NCBI GenBank assembly: GCA_020060485.1
Contig: JAGVAB010000173.1
Coordinates: 1-49,013, forward strand
Direction of reading: 5' to 3'
DNA: 49,013 nucleotides
DNA from: Anaerolineales bacterium
Lineage (GTDB): Bacteria; Chloroflexota; Anaerolineae; Anaerolineales; Anaerolineaceae
In this document: positions 1-8,070 of the stretch, piece by piece
Numbering within the stretch: the first letter of the stretch is position 1
Layout: every line of letters begins with the position of its first letter
Made by a program: the position numbers and the translations under genes
The notes under the pieces: generated by a model
What the model was told of the DNA's origin: nothing
Seen by the model: the letters and a program-made list of their open reading frames with translations, nothing else
The model's database searches: none

Positions 1-170
1 AAGAAGGAATTGGGATATGTCAGGCAAGCAGCGGGGAGGGGAGTTCGAGGGGTGGGGTGAATAAACCCCGGTGATGCACAGACCGTCTTTCGTCCGGCCG
101 CGTGCCATCAATAAAAGAAACAAATGGAAAATTAACTTTGAGAAAGCCATGCGCATTTTTACTGCAAAGG

Positions 171-198
171 TTGACAAATGGCGAATATCCGTTAAAAT
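171..198 (+). promoter_or_regulatory. sigma70-type promoter of tRNA-Leu
   Basis: TTGACA at 171-176 and TAAAAT at 193-198 are separated by 16 bases. The tRNA begins 17 bases after the -10 box, so the transcript would start about 10 bases upstream of the mature 5' end. Confidence 0.75.
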
Positions 199-214
199 AC
201 CTTTCAGCTTTTAT

Positions 215-299
215 GCCGAAGTGGCGGAATTGGCAGACGCGCTACGTTCAGGGCGTAGTGGGCATAACGCCCGTGAGGGTTCAAATCCCTCCTTCGGCA
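215..299 (+). tRNA. tRNA-Leu (anticodon CAG)
   Basis: A class II tRNA with a long variable arm. The acceptor stem GCCGAAG (215-221) pairs with CTTCGGC (292-298), followed by discriminator A at 299. The anticodon stem CTACG/CGTAG encloses the loop TTCAGGG, which gives anticodon CAG and reads CUG. The T arm is GAGGGTTCAAATCCCTC. The 3' CCA is not encoded (the genome continues A-CAA), so it must be added by a nucleotidyltransferase; a candidate of that family lies at 46.7 kb. The long variable arm confirms leucine identity. Confidence 0.96.
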
Positions 300-300
300 C

Positions 301-328
301 AATCCCCTTATCGTAAGGGGATTTTTTA
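301..328 (+). terminator. intrinsic terminator of tRNA-Leu
   Basis: AATCCCCTTA / TAAGGGGATT form a 10 bp stem around TCG, directly followed by a T run. It starts 2 bases after the tRNA end and isolates it from the next gene. Confidence 0.9.
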
Positions 329-419
329 TTTCAATTGGCCTTTTCCTTGCAACGAATCGATGCGCTTGGTTGTCGATTCGTTCCTTGAATTGTGTTATGA
401 AGTAAGGTAAGATAAGTTT

Positions 420-848
420 ATGAAGCTTTTTGAAAACAAGCCTTGGTTGTCGCTCAAAAAATGGATGCACAAAGAATTCGGGATCAAGGATGCCCGCTTG
501 CTGGTGGGTTTGATCGTGGGTTTGATCCTGGTGTTGATGATGACGGATCTGGCTGGGCGTTTGTCTGATCTCAACCGATTGAACCTTCGCCGAGAGGAAG
601 TTTCCACTGAAGTGATGGACCTGAAGCTGACTCAGTCCGCGTTGGAAACGCAGGTGGCTCATGCATCATCAGATGCAGCAGTTGCCGATTGGGCGCGCAC
701 CTATGGGCGGATGAAGCACGAAGGGGACAATGTGGTGGTGCCCATCCCGCCTGTGGGGACAACCCCGATGGCGGTGATTACGCCGGTGCCCACGCAACAA
801 GTACCTGAAGCATGGGAGGTCTGGGAGGCATTGTTTTTTGGGAAGTGA
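420..848 (+). CDS. FtsB/DivIC-family septum formation protein
   Basis: This 142-residue bitopic membrane protein has the layout of the FtsB/DivIC divisome family. It has a short cytoplasmic N-terminus, one transmembrane helix at about residues 27-43, and a heptad-rich coiled coil at about 46-80. The conserved block after the coil, WARTYGRMKHEGDNVVVPIP at 91-110, corresponds to the family motif that follows the coiled coil. A Pro/Thr/Val-rich tail with no recognisable domain follows. In known systems these proteins bridge FtsL and FtsQ/DivIB during septal peptidoglycan synthesis. No other division gene is visible nearby, so the role rests on architecture alone. The ATG at 420 follows an AAGG-type ribosome site. 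The gene ends at a bidirectional terminator shared with the convergent HAD gene. Confidence 0.8.
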   Translation: MKLFENKPWLSLKKWMHKEFGIKDARLLVGLIVGLILVLMMTDLAGRLSDLNRLNLRREEVSTEVMDLKLTQSALETQVAHASSDAAVADWARTYGRMKHEGDNVVVPIPPVGTTPMAVITPVPTQQVPEAWEVWEALFFGK

Positions 849-876
849 TCTCATTTCCTTTTCAGCGGTACGGGTT

Positions 877-910
877 CGGGGCTATTGTGGAACAGCCCCG
901 TTTTGTTTTA
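877..910. terminator. terminator between convergent genes
   Basis: CGGGGCT (877-883) pairs with AGCCCCG (894-900), followed by TTTTGTTTT on the plus strand. It lies exactly between the FtsB-like gene and the stop codon of the minus-strand HAD gene. The T-rich tail serves the plus-strand gene; the minus-strand side lacks a good U tract. Confidence 0.8.
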
Positions 911-1594
911 AAGAGCGGCAGACGCCGGCAGGTTTAAAAGCTGTTCAATCTGTTCAACTTGCAAAATGTCCAGGCTTGCCACCACCAGGCTGGCTGCTGC
1001 CAGTTTGGGCAGTGGGTTGGAGGTACCTACTGCCAGACAGAGCATGCCCGCCCGCCGGGCGGCTTCGATTCCGGCCGGGGCATCCTCGATCACCAGACAA
1101 TTCTGCGGGGCCAGGTTCAGGAATTCTGCTGCTTTCAGGAATACATGCGGGTGGGGTTTGCTGGGCAGGTTGAGCTTGATTGTGGAGATGATCCCTTCAA
1201 AGTAGGAAGCGATCTCAAGCCTGGCGGTGATGGTGCGGATGTTCTCCTCGAAGGTGGTGGAGGCAATCACCTGTCGCAGCCCGCGCTGTTTGAAAAATTC
1301 CAGCCAGGATACCACGCCAGGTAAAGGCAAGAGCTCGTCCTGCTGCAACAGGGCGCGGTAAAGGGCGTTTTTTTCAGCAACCATCGCCTGGAAGGAAGTA
1401 TCCTCCATGTCTGGGGCAGCATTGCCCAGGATGGTGTAGTCGGACATGCCAAAGGAGGCGTCAAAGACGGGGCGTTCGATGTGATAGCCATATTTAATGA
1501 GGGTGGTTTGGGAGGCCCGGAAATGCAGATCAGCGGTGCTGACCAGGGTGCCGTCCAGATCCCAGAGGATGGCCTGGATGTTGATTTCTTTCAA
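908..1594 (-). CDS. HAD-superfamily phosphatase, beta-phosphoglucomutase-like
   Basis: A 228-residue HAD hydrolase of subfamily IA. Motif I is DLDGTLV (residues 12-18), with Asp12 as nucleophile and Asp14 as acid/base. A helical cap of about residues 20-90 follows. Motif II is VIAST, motif III is the Lys of SKPHP, and motif IV is VIEDAPAGIEAARRAGM, typical of beta-phosphoglucomutase and phosphoglycolate phosphatase relatives. The substrate cannot be assigned. The start codon is TTG, in the sequence TTGA that overlaps the stop of the upstream phosphatase gene by 4 bases, so translation is probably coupled. No ATG occurs in frame before the cap domain. It would be co-transcribed with the SpoIIE gene from 5.97 kb. 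Confidence 0.85.
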   Translation of the reverse strand: MKEINIQAILWDLDGTLVSTADLHFRASQTTLIKYGYHIERPVFDASFGMSDYTILGNAAPDMEDTSFQAMVAEKNALYRALLQQDELLPLPGVVSWLEFFKQRGLRQVIASTTFEENIRTITARLEIASYFEGIISTIKLNLPSKPHPHVFLKAAEFLNLAPQNCLVIEDAPAGIEAARRAGMLCLAVGTSNPLPKLAAASLVVASLDILQVEQIEQLLNLPASAAL

Positions 1595-4500
1595 TGATGT
1601 TTTTCTTTCTTTGAAGATAAATTTTTTTCAACGGGCATCTCTTTGCGCCGAATACCAAGCAGGGTCATGTCATCTGAGATAAGGCCGTCCTGGCGAAATG
1701 CGGCGATTGCATTTACCACTGTATCCAGGGTGTCATGAATGGGGTTGTTTCCCAATCCGGCCAGCAGATCTTGCAGACGTTTCTCGCCAAACACTTCCTC
1801 GCCGGGCGAAAAAGCCTCGGTAACACCATCGGTATAACACAGCAGACAATCGCCGGCATGCAATTCCAGGGTGTGATCCTGCAGGGGAATATCCTCCAGA
1901 ACTGCAAGTGCCATCCCGCCTTTGGGCAGCATTTCCACGGTGCCGGAGGCATGTGAGATGAGCAACGGCCGGTTGTGTCCGGCGTTGGCAAAGGTCAGCT
2001 TGCCGCTCTTCAGGTCGAGGACGGCATAAAACACGGTGATGAACATGCCATTTTGGGCGTCTCTGGCCAGCAGGTTGTTGACCCGTTGCAATATCACTGC
2101 CGGTGAGGCGTTGCTGTGGGCCACAGCCCGGATCAGGGTGCGGGTTACGGTCATGTACAGGGCAGCGGGCATGCCCTTGTCGGCCACATCTGCCACCACC
2201 AGACCGAGATCATGTTCTCCCTGGTGGATGATGTCATAAAAATCGCCGCCCATTTCACGGGCTGTGATCCAGCGGGCGTCGATCTCCCAATCCCGCAGGG
2301 CGGGCATATGCTCCGGCAGGAAGGTTTCCTGGATCTGACGGGCGAGCTGAAATTCCTGCTCCACGCGCTCGCGCTGCACCATTTCATTTTTGAAGTGCTC
2401 ATTCTGGATGGCCAGGGCAATTTGCTGGGTGATGCCGTTGATCAGTTCCATGCGGCGCTCGCGGAAGGCAGCGCCGCTGCTTTGCTCGCGGGCGATCAGC
2501 ACGCCAAAGAAGGTGTCTTTGAGCAGAATGGGGAAGCCCATTAGATAATTTCTGCCGGGCAGAATGGCAGGTGAGATGGAAGGCAGATCTGGCAGGCATT
2601 CCTTGTTCACCCAATCTTTGGGCGTGGTGCTTGCCCCCAGCGGACAGAAAACGATGCCCTGTTTGTTGAGTACTTCATCCAATACTTTAAAGCTGCCTGC
2701 CGGGTGGATGGTTTGCAGCAGTTCTTTCTCTTCCTGGCGTGATCCGGTGTACGCCTGCAAGGGCTGGAAATGATTTTGTTTTTCGTCCCAGCGGTAAATG
2801 ATGCAGGCCTCAATGCCCACCAGAATGGGCATCAAATGAACGATGCTGGATAGAATGTCGTCCAGGTCGGTTTGATTGGCAACAGCCTGTGACACTTGCA
2901 GCAGCACGGCTGTGATGTAGCCCTCCTCCTGACGGGCTTCCAGCAGAAGCTGGTTTTCCAGAGCCATGGAAGTCTGGCGGGTGATGCCCTGCAGGATGGA
3001 CAGGGTTTGCTGTGATGCATCCATAAACGAGTTTGATACAACCGGATGGGGTTTTTGATGCACGACCAAAAAGGCGCCCAGCAGCGAATCCCGCACTTGC
3101 AGCGGCAACAGGATCATGCTTTGTGCATCGGGCGCCAGCAGGTAGGGGGGCAATCCCAGGTCTGCCTGCGGGTCCTCGCAAAAGGTGATCGTCCGGGTTG
3201 CGGCAAGCCGTGCCAGGGCAGGGGCCCGGGAGAGATCAAAAACAGGTGAGACATCCTGGGGCAGCTCCAGGTTGTACTGCTCCTTGAACAGGAAGGCCTT
3301 TTGCCGTTGGTCCCAAAGCAGCATAGCGCAGCGCTCCACACCCACCAGCAGGGGGGTGATGCGTACAGTGGTGGACAGAAGGTCTTCGAGAGATTCGGCT
3401 GCCTGGCTGGCTTCGGCGATCTGCAGCAGGACGGTGGAAATCCAGGCCTGATTTTGGGCGTCGCTGTACAGCTTGGCATTGCGGATTGCTGCGGCGGCAT
3501 AGCTGGCAAAGGTGGTGGTCATGGCGTGGCTTTCATTGCCATAGCGTCCTGGGGAATGATGGGCAAGCGTGATGGCACCCAGGGGCTGGTCGCCAATGTA
3601 CATGGGCGCAGTGATGGAAGAGTAATCGGGTGCAAATTGCAGGGCTTCACCCAGGGGGTCCAGGGGGTCATATTCCTGACGGATGAATGGGGCGCGGTTT
3701 TCGAGGATCTTGCCAAGCCAGGCGCTCACTTCCATCTCTGAGCAAGTGAGATTGAAGCGTTCCATTTCGATGCCGCGCAAGGCGGCCAGATTCATGCAAG
3801 GCGACCCATTATCCAGCCTGGAGTCGATCAACCAGATGGCAGAGGCATCACAGGGCAGGTTGCGGCCCAGTTCGGTGAGAATGGTGTCGAGCAGGGTATC
3901 GAGGGCCACATTGCCGGAGAGCAGGCCGGCCACATCCCGAAAAGAGTCGCCCACCTGGCGTCGCCAGCGCTCGGAGCGGTAAAGGTTGGCATTGCGCATA
4001 GCCGTGGCGATGCTGGCCGCCAGGGCTTCGAACAGGGGAACTTCCTGTTCTTCGAAGGCATCTGTTTGGGTACTTTGAATGTCGAGCACCCCCAGAACAG
4101 AGGTGGCAAACATGAGGGGCACACACAGCTCCGAGCGGGTATCGGTGGGCGGGAAGTCGGTAGGGATGAAGAGAGGTTCCTTGCTGGTGTCGTTGGCCAG
4201 AATGGTCTTGCCATTACGCGCCACCCAAGGGATGATGCCATTGGGACTGTCGAGATCGTATTCAATTTCGCGTTCATGCATGGCCTGGCTGCGTGCACCG
4301 CTGCCCACTTCGTAGATCACCCGCCGGCGATTATTGTGTACAGTGAAGACATGCACAAAGGGGTAACCAAAACGGCCGCGGATCATGTCCACCACGGTTT
4401 CCAGCAGTTTGTCCAGCTCAAGGATCGAATTGAGGGCATGGCTGACCTCAAAGACCAGGGCGGTCTGCTCGGCATGCCATTTCAGATCGCTGTACAGGCG

Positions 4501-5886
4501 TGCATCTTCCACGGCCAGGGCGATGGAATTGGCTAAAGAGCGCAAGACAGTCATGTCGGTATCATGGAAGGTGTCCAGTTGATCGCTCTGCACATCCAGC
4601 ACCCCCAGCACGCGGCTATCCACGATCAGCGGCAGGGCAGCTTCAGAGCGGGTATCGGGCAGCCCGTCCACATGCCGGAAGAGCGGTTCTTCATGGACAT
4701 CCGGGGCGATCAATTCCATTCCGTTGTCGGCCACATGGCCGACAATGCCCTGGTTCAGTTGCAGGGTGCTGACCGTGGCCTGCCGGCCTGTTTCAACCGG
4801 GTTGGCCTCAGCGCGAAACTCGAGCAGCTTTTTCTTTTCATTCAGGGTGAAAACGGCCACGTGATAATAATTGAAAGTTTCGCGGATCAGGCGGGTGACC
4901 CGGCGGCAAAGCTCATCCAGGTTATGTTCATTGGCGATCTGGGTGCTGACCGAGCGTACCAAGGCCAGTTGTTCGTCATGCCAGCGTTTGATGATCTCCT
5001 GGCGGCTGATCTGCAAAATAATGGAGATATGGGCGGCCAGACGGTGCAGCTCGTTCATTTCTTCGAGGCAAAGGGGCGGCCCTGCGTAGCGTTCCACTTC
5101 CAGCACAGCCAGCAGCTTTTCCTGTGCAATCAGGGGCACGGTGGTTGCCAGTGGTTTTTCCATGCGGGCACAGTTGGTGCCGTCATGATCTCCCTCGTTG
5201 CGGTAACAGATCTGGCCTGTCATCATCGCCTGGCGTACCAGGAAGGGCGCAGCATCTTCGGGGATGGTTTCCGTATCCGGCTGGCCCGGCAGAGGGTAAT
5301 AGGGTTCTGCCAGCCAGACATGGGTCTTTGCATTGAGGAGTTTGGTGACGTATTCTTCAATGTATCTGGCCTGGGTGCTGGCGGCATTATTTTTGAGCAG
5401 GGTTTCGCCGAGCCGTAAGAGCTGCTGCCATTCCGGATCGCTGCCAGGCTGGGATTTGTCGGGTTCACAAACTTCGGCTTCGTGATACTTGATCATGGTG
5501 AGGATGTTGCCCTCACCCTCTGTATATTTAAAACTGATTTCATCCATCATCTGGTGCATGAAATACAATCCCAGCCCATGCGCTTTTCGCTGGTCGAGAG
5601 GCACATTCAGGTCTGGCATATCGATGCCGGAAGGATCAAATGGTTTGCCTTGATCGGCCAGAGTGATCGTGAGGCCGGATTCGTCTGATTTGCAGCAGCA
5701 TTCAATCTCTCCCTTGCCTTCACCGCCATAGCCATGTTCGATGATGTTGGAGCAGGCTTCATCCACTGCGGTCTCAATGGCATATAGGGCCGCATCGCTG
5801 AATCCTGCCGCCAGCGCATTGCGCCGCACGAATTCAGCGATCTTTTCGAGATTCTCGTAGCGTCCCGGGAAGGTTTGGGTTTGCAT
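1591..5886 (-). CDS. HATPase - six GAF - SpoIIE phosphatase signalling protein
   Basis: A 1431-residue soluble regulator. Residues 1-140 are an RsbW/SpoIIAB-type HATPase: N box VDEACSNIIEHGYGG (41-55), G1 LADQGKPFDPS (76-86), G2 GLGLYFM (104-110). Six GAF-like modules follow at about 150-300, 310-465, 475-630, 640-800, 815-985 and 990-1160, each opening with a long helix. The C-terminal 250 residues are a SpoIIE/PP2C phosphatase, with GGDFYD near residue 1215, VADVADKGMPAALYM, ANAGHNRP, YTDGVTEA and a final SDDMTL. Members of this kind phosphorylate or dephosphorylate anti-anti-sigma (STAS) proteins in partner switching. Here the kinase and the phosphatase are in one chain, gated by sensors of unknown ligand. 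No STAS protein or sigma factor is in the window. No membrane segment is seen. Confidence 0.9.
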   Translation of the reverse strand: MQTQTFPGRYENLEKIAEFVRRNALAAGFSDAALYAIETAVDEACSNIIEHGYGGEGKGEIECCCKSDESGLTITLADQGKPFDPSGIDMPDLNVPLDQRKAHGLGLYFMHQMMDEISFKYTEGEGNILTMIKYHEAEVCEPDKSQPGSDPEWQQLLRLGETLLKNNAASTQARYIEEYVTKLLNAKTHVWLAEPYYPLPGQPDTETIPEDAAPFLVRQAMMTGQICYRNEGDHDGTNCARMEKPLATTVPLIAQEKLLAVLEVERYAGPPLCLEEMNELHRLAAHISIILQISRQEIIKRWHDEQLALVRSVSTQIANEHNLDELCRRVTRLIRETFNYYHVAVFTLNEKKKLLEFRAEANPVETGRQATVSTLQLNQGIVGHVADNGMELIAPDVHEEPLFRHVDGLPDTRSEAALPLIVDSRVLGVLDVQSDQLDTFHDTDMTVLRSLANSIALAVEDARLYSDLKWHAEQTALVFEVSHALNSILELDKLLETVVDMIRGRFGYPFVHVFTVHNNRRRVIYEVGSGARSQAMHEREIEYDLDSPNGIIPWVARNGKTILANDTSKEPLFIPTDFPPTDTRSELCVPLMFATSVLGVLDIQSTQTDAFEEQEVPLFEALAASIATAMRNANLYRSERWRRQVGDSFRDVAGLLSGNVALDTLLDTILTELGRNLPCDASAIWLIDSRLDNGSPCMNLAALRGIEMERFNLTCSEMEVSAWLGKILENRAPFIRQEYDPLDPLGEALQFAPDYSSITAPMYIGDQPLGAITLAHHSPGRYGNESHAMTTTFASYAAAAIRNAKLYSDAQNQAWISTVLLQIAEASQAAESLEDLLSTTVRITPLLVGVERCAMLLWDQRQKAFLFKEQYNLELPQDVSPVFDLSRAPALARLAATRTITFCEDPQADLGLPPYLLAPDAQSMILLPLQVRDSLLGAFLVVHQKPHPVVSNSFMDASQQTLSILQGITRQTSMALENQLLLEARQEEGYITAVLLQVSQAVANQTDLDDILSSIVHLMPILVGIEACIIYRWDEKQNHFQPLQAYTGSRQEEKELLQTIHPAGSFKVLDEVLNKQGIVFCPLGASTTPKDWVNKECLPDLPSISPAILPGRNYLMGFPILLKDTFFGVLIAREQSSGAAFRERRMELINGITQQIALAIQNEHFKNEMVQRERVEQEFQLARQIQETFLPEHMPALRDWEIDARWITAREMGGDFYDIIHQGEHDLGLVVADVADKGMPAALYMTVTRTLIRAVAHSNASPAVILQRVNNLLARDAQNGMFITVFYAVLDLKSGKLTFANAGHNRPLLISHASGTVEMLPKGGMALAVLEDIPLQDHTLELHAGDCLLCYTDGVTEAFSPGEEVFGEKRLQDLLAGLGNNPIHDTLDTVVNAIAAFRQDGLISDDMTLLGIRRKEMPVEKNLSSKKEKHH

Positions 5887-5963
5887 AGGTTTTCCGTTTG
5901 GGCGAGGTTCTAATCATTTCACGCAAAGCCGCGAGGACAAAGAAAAACATTTTGTACGAGAGG

Positions 5964-5972
5964 ATTATATCA
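5964..5972 (-). promoter_or_regulatory. extended -10 promoter of the SpoIIE-HAD operon
   Basis: Minus strand reads TGATATAAT, a perfect TATAAT with the TGn extension, about 80 bases upstream of the start codon at 5886. No convincing -35 is present. Confidence 0.5.
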
Positions 5973-6071
5973 TTGCGGGGGTTGTGGCGAGGTGGCCGAA
6001 AGCAGGCCTTTGTTTTGAGGAACGGGGGAATGTAAATCATAAATTATATTTTATTATTTATAATATAATAA

Positions 6072-6232
6072 TCTATATAAATCCAGGCCTGTTGGTGAAC
6101 CCCGCGTCAGGAAGCGCCCCGTGGACGGGTCTTCGTGCCAATCATGACTCTGCCATACAGGTAGTAGCTCGTGCTCTCCGTTCCCACAGCAGCCAAAGGC
6201 TGGCCGTTGTCCAACTGGTAGCGGATTGTCAA
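6072..6232 (-). pseudogene. RHS/YD-repeat protein fragment
   Basis: Minus-strand translation gives YQLDNGQPLAAVGTESTSYY, continuing LYG (about 6230-6150). This matches the end of an RHS core (usually TTYYLYG). In another frame, after an indel, DPSTGRFLTRG follows (about 6133-6095), the classic DPSTGRFLT hallmark of RHS cores. The fragment is frameshifted, has stops on both sides and is about 50 codons long, so it is a relic. It lies in AT-rich decayed DNA. The rest of the 5.89-6.34 kb gap shows only low-complexity AT-rich sequence near 6.04-6.08 kb. Confidence 0.6.
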
Positions 6233-6343
6233 TATCTACACGTAAATGCTCCACCCATATTCACCCACACTGTGCCAGCGATCTTCGGCAACACTGCACC
6301 ACTTTCACGAGGGGGAATCTAATTGGTTTTGGGGTAGATCACT

Positions 6344-6522
6344 TTATTCGGTTGTCACCTCCTCAAGAAACCGTGCCCGCCCCTGAGCCCGATAGCTGGC
6401 GCCGCGGATAATGACCACCTCTGCTCGGTCCAATAAACGATCCAGTCCCGCTGAAGCCAGCAGGGGATCCAGGAACAAATCAGGCCATTCATTTGGGGCG
6501 CGATTACTGGTTAACAAAATGC
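6344..6522 (-). pseudogene. IS21-type IstB ATPase, C-terminal fragment
   Basis: Minus-strand reading gives SILLTSNRAPNEW, then FLDPLLASAGLDRLLDRAEV and IIRGASYR. This matches the C-terminal end of IstB helper ATPases (TSQ...EW...DPLLA.A.LDR...GESYR). The N-terminal two thirds, including the Walker A region, are missing. The reading frame runs directly into antisense IS110 sequence at about 6520-6525, which marks the truncation point. Non-functional. Confidence 0.75.
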
Positions 6523-7008
6523 TGCATGCTAAACAACTGGTCGGGTACGCCGGTTTAGGTGCCAAAGTGCACGACAGCGGTCAAACCACCCGTACCGGCA
6601 GGATCACCAAGGCTGGACGCAAGGATCTGCGCGCTGCCATGATTGAGGCTGCCCAAACTGTTGCCAATTTTCATCCTTTCTGGCAGCAGGAATTGAAACG
6701 CCTCGAACCCCGCCTGGGCCGCAACAAGGCCATTGTTGCTATTGCCCGCAAGCTCCTCGTTTCGGTATTATCATATCCTCTCCAAAGAAACAGTGGACAA
6801 ACATGCCTGTCCAGTCATTGTTGCTCGAAAATATATGCAATTTGCCTACGCCCTGGGCAAAGAAAACCGCCCCACTGACATTTCCACAGCCGCTTTTGTT
6901 CGTTTGCAGTTTGACCGGTTGGGCATCGGCACTGATATCACTGCCATCCCCTGGGGTGGTAAAAAGAAACCCATCCCTTTGCCGCCCTCTTCCCTGACCG
7001 CAGTCTGA
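6523..7008 (+). pseudogene. IS110-family transposase, C-terminal fragment with frameshift
   Basis: AKQLVGYAGLGAKVHDSGQT, then GRITKAGRKDLRAAMIEAA and AIVAIARKLLV, is the transposase_20 (C-terminal) region of IS110 transposases. It is in frame up to about 6768. The protein then continues in a +1 frame as HILSKETVDKHACPVIVARK and onward to the stop at 7006-7008, so a frameshift near 6770 breaks the gene. The DEDD catalytic N-terminal half is absent. No terminal repeats are recognisable. The left edge abuts the istB fragment, as if one element inserted into or recombined with the other. Confidence 0.75.
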
Positions 7009-7038
7009 TAGCACCGCCACACTACATTTACAGATCCC

Positions 7039-7995
7039 TTATGGTTTCCAATTGGGAAATGATCCTTGTATTACATATGATTCCTCCAATGAGCGTAAAT
7101 CAAGAAAGTATAATTGAGATCCCTCTCGTTCAATAATGAGTTTTTTATCATCTGGCGAAAAAGAGGCATGATGTATATGATCACCAATTATTTTTTGTTC
7201 ATTTGTTTTAAAATCATATAAATATAACTGATCCTCCAACTTAGATTTATATACCCTATAAATCAACATACTCCCATCTTTTGACCAATCAATAAAATGA
7301 TAATAATCAACTTCATTATCTGTAAAAACAAGTTGATGTTGTTCATCATATACATTTAAAACCAAATCACCTTCCAGTTCTTCATTTATGGCAAGCCACC
7401 CATTACTAGATATTGCAAATGCTCTTTCGGCTTTTCCATCATAATAAACTGACTCTTCCAAGCAGTTTTCCATATCGTAAAAAGATAGATAATTATCGGG
7501 ATAGCGACCAATGTTTATCACAATTCTTGTATCATCTAATACCTGAATCGGATAATTCAAATTTGTTGATAATTTTTCATCTTGTTGACATGTCAATATC
7601 TCTCCATTTTCTAACAACAACCCAGGATACCTAACATTTGGATAATCCATTCCATAAAGGAATCCCAATGTCCCTTTTGTATTACTCCAATATACATTTG
7701 TAACTTTATTGATATTTAAATCAACTACTTGTGATAATTCATTTCCAAACATAAAAACTTCTGTCGTCCAGGGTATCATAATGTTTGCTTTACTTTTCTT
7801 TACCCCGCTTTCATCAATAAAATTCAACTTTGAGTATGCTAATGCTGATTCATCTAGATATACAATATCATGAGTTTCGAACTTCGGATACACCATCGGA
7901 TTTACTTGTATTATGAATTGCAGAAATATTTGAATTATTTTTAATATTATTAATATAGCAATTATTAATAGTGTAATTTTAATTATCTTTTTCAT
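7039..7995 (-). CDS. membrane-anchored beta-propeller-like protein, unknown function
   Basis: A 318-residue protein with a hydrophobic Ile/Leu-rich N-terminal anchor (about residues 4-31) and an extracytoplasmic remainder. Repeating blocks such as FIDWSKDGSMLIYRVY, HHASFSPDDKKLIIE and LYFLDL are typical of TolB/PD40-type WD40-like propeller blades, so it may be a small propeller. No catalytic motif is visible. The gene is strikingly AT-rich compared with its surroundings and belongs to a group of three minus-strand genes for exported proteins (7.0-10.6 kb), next to insertion-sequence debris. Horizontal acquisition or relaxed evolution is likely. Function not recognised. Confidence 0.65.
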   Translation of the reverse strand: MKKIIKITLLIIAILIILKIIQIFLQFIIQVNPMVYPKFETHDIVYLDESALAYSKLNFIDESGVKKSKANIMIPWTTEVFMFGNELSQVVDLNINKVTNVYWSNTKGTLGFLYGMDYPNVRYPGLLLENGEILTCQQDEKLSTNLNYPIQVLDDTRIVINIGRYPDNYLSFYDMENCLEESVYYDGKAERAFAISSNGWLAINEELEGDLVLNVYDEQHQLVFTDNEVDYYHFIDWSKDGSMLIYRVYKSKLEDQLYLYDFKTNEQKIIGDHIHHASFSPDDKKLIIEREGSQLYFLDLRSLEESYVIQGSFPNWKP

Positions 7996-8070
7996 TTCTT
8001 AATCTCCACAATATCAAGCCACAAACTCTTCACGTCTCTATCTCTAAGCCACCCCCGTTTGCACTAATTT

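Noticed and set aside
71..410. Open frames across the tRNA region
   Set aside because: They overlap the tRNA-Leu and its terminator and have no protein-like features.
6523..7008. Functional IS110 element
   Set aside because: The catalytic N-terminal half is missing and a frameshift near 6770 breaks the remaining part.
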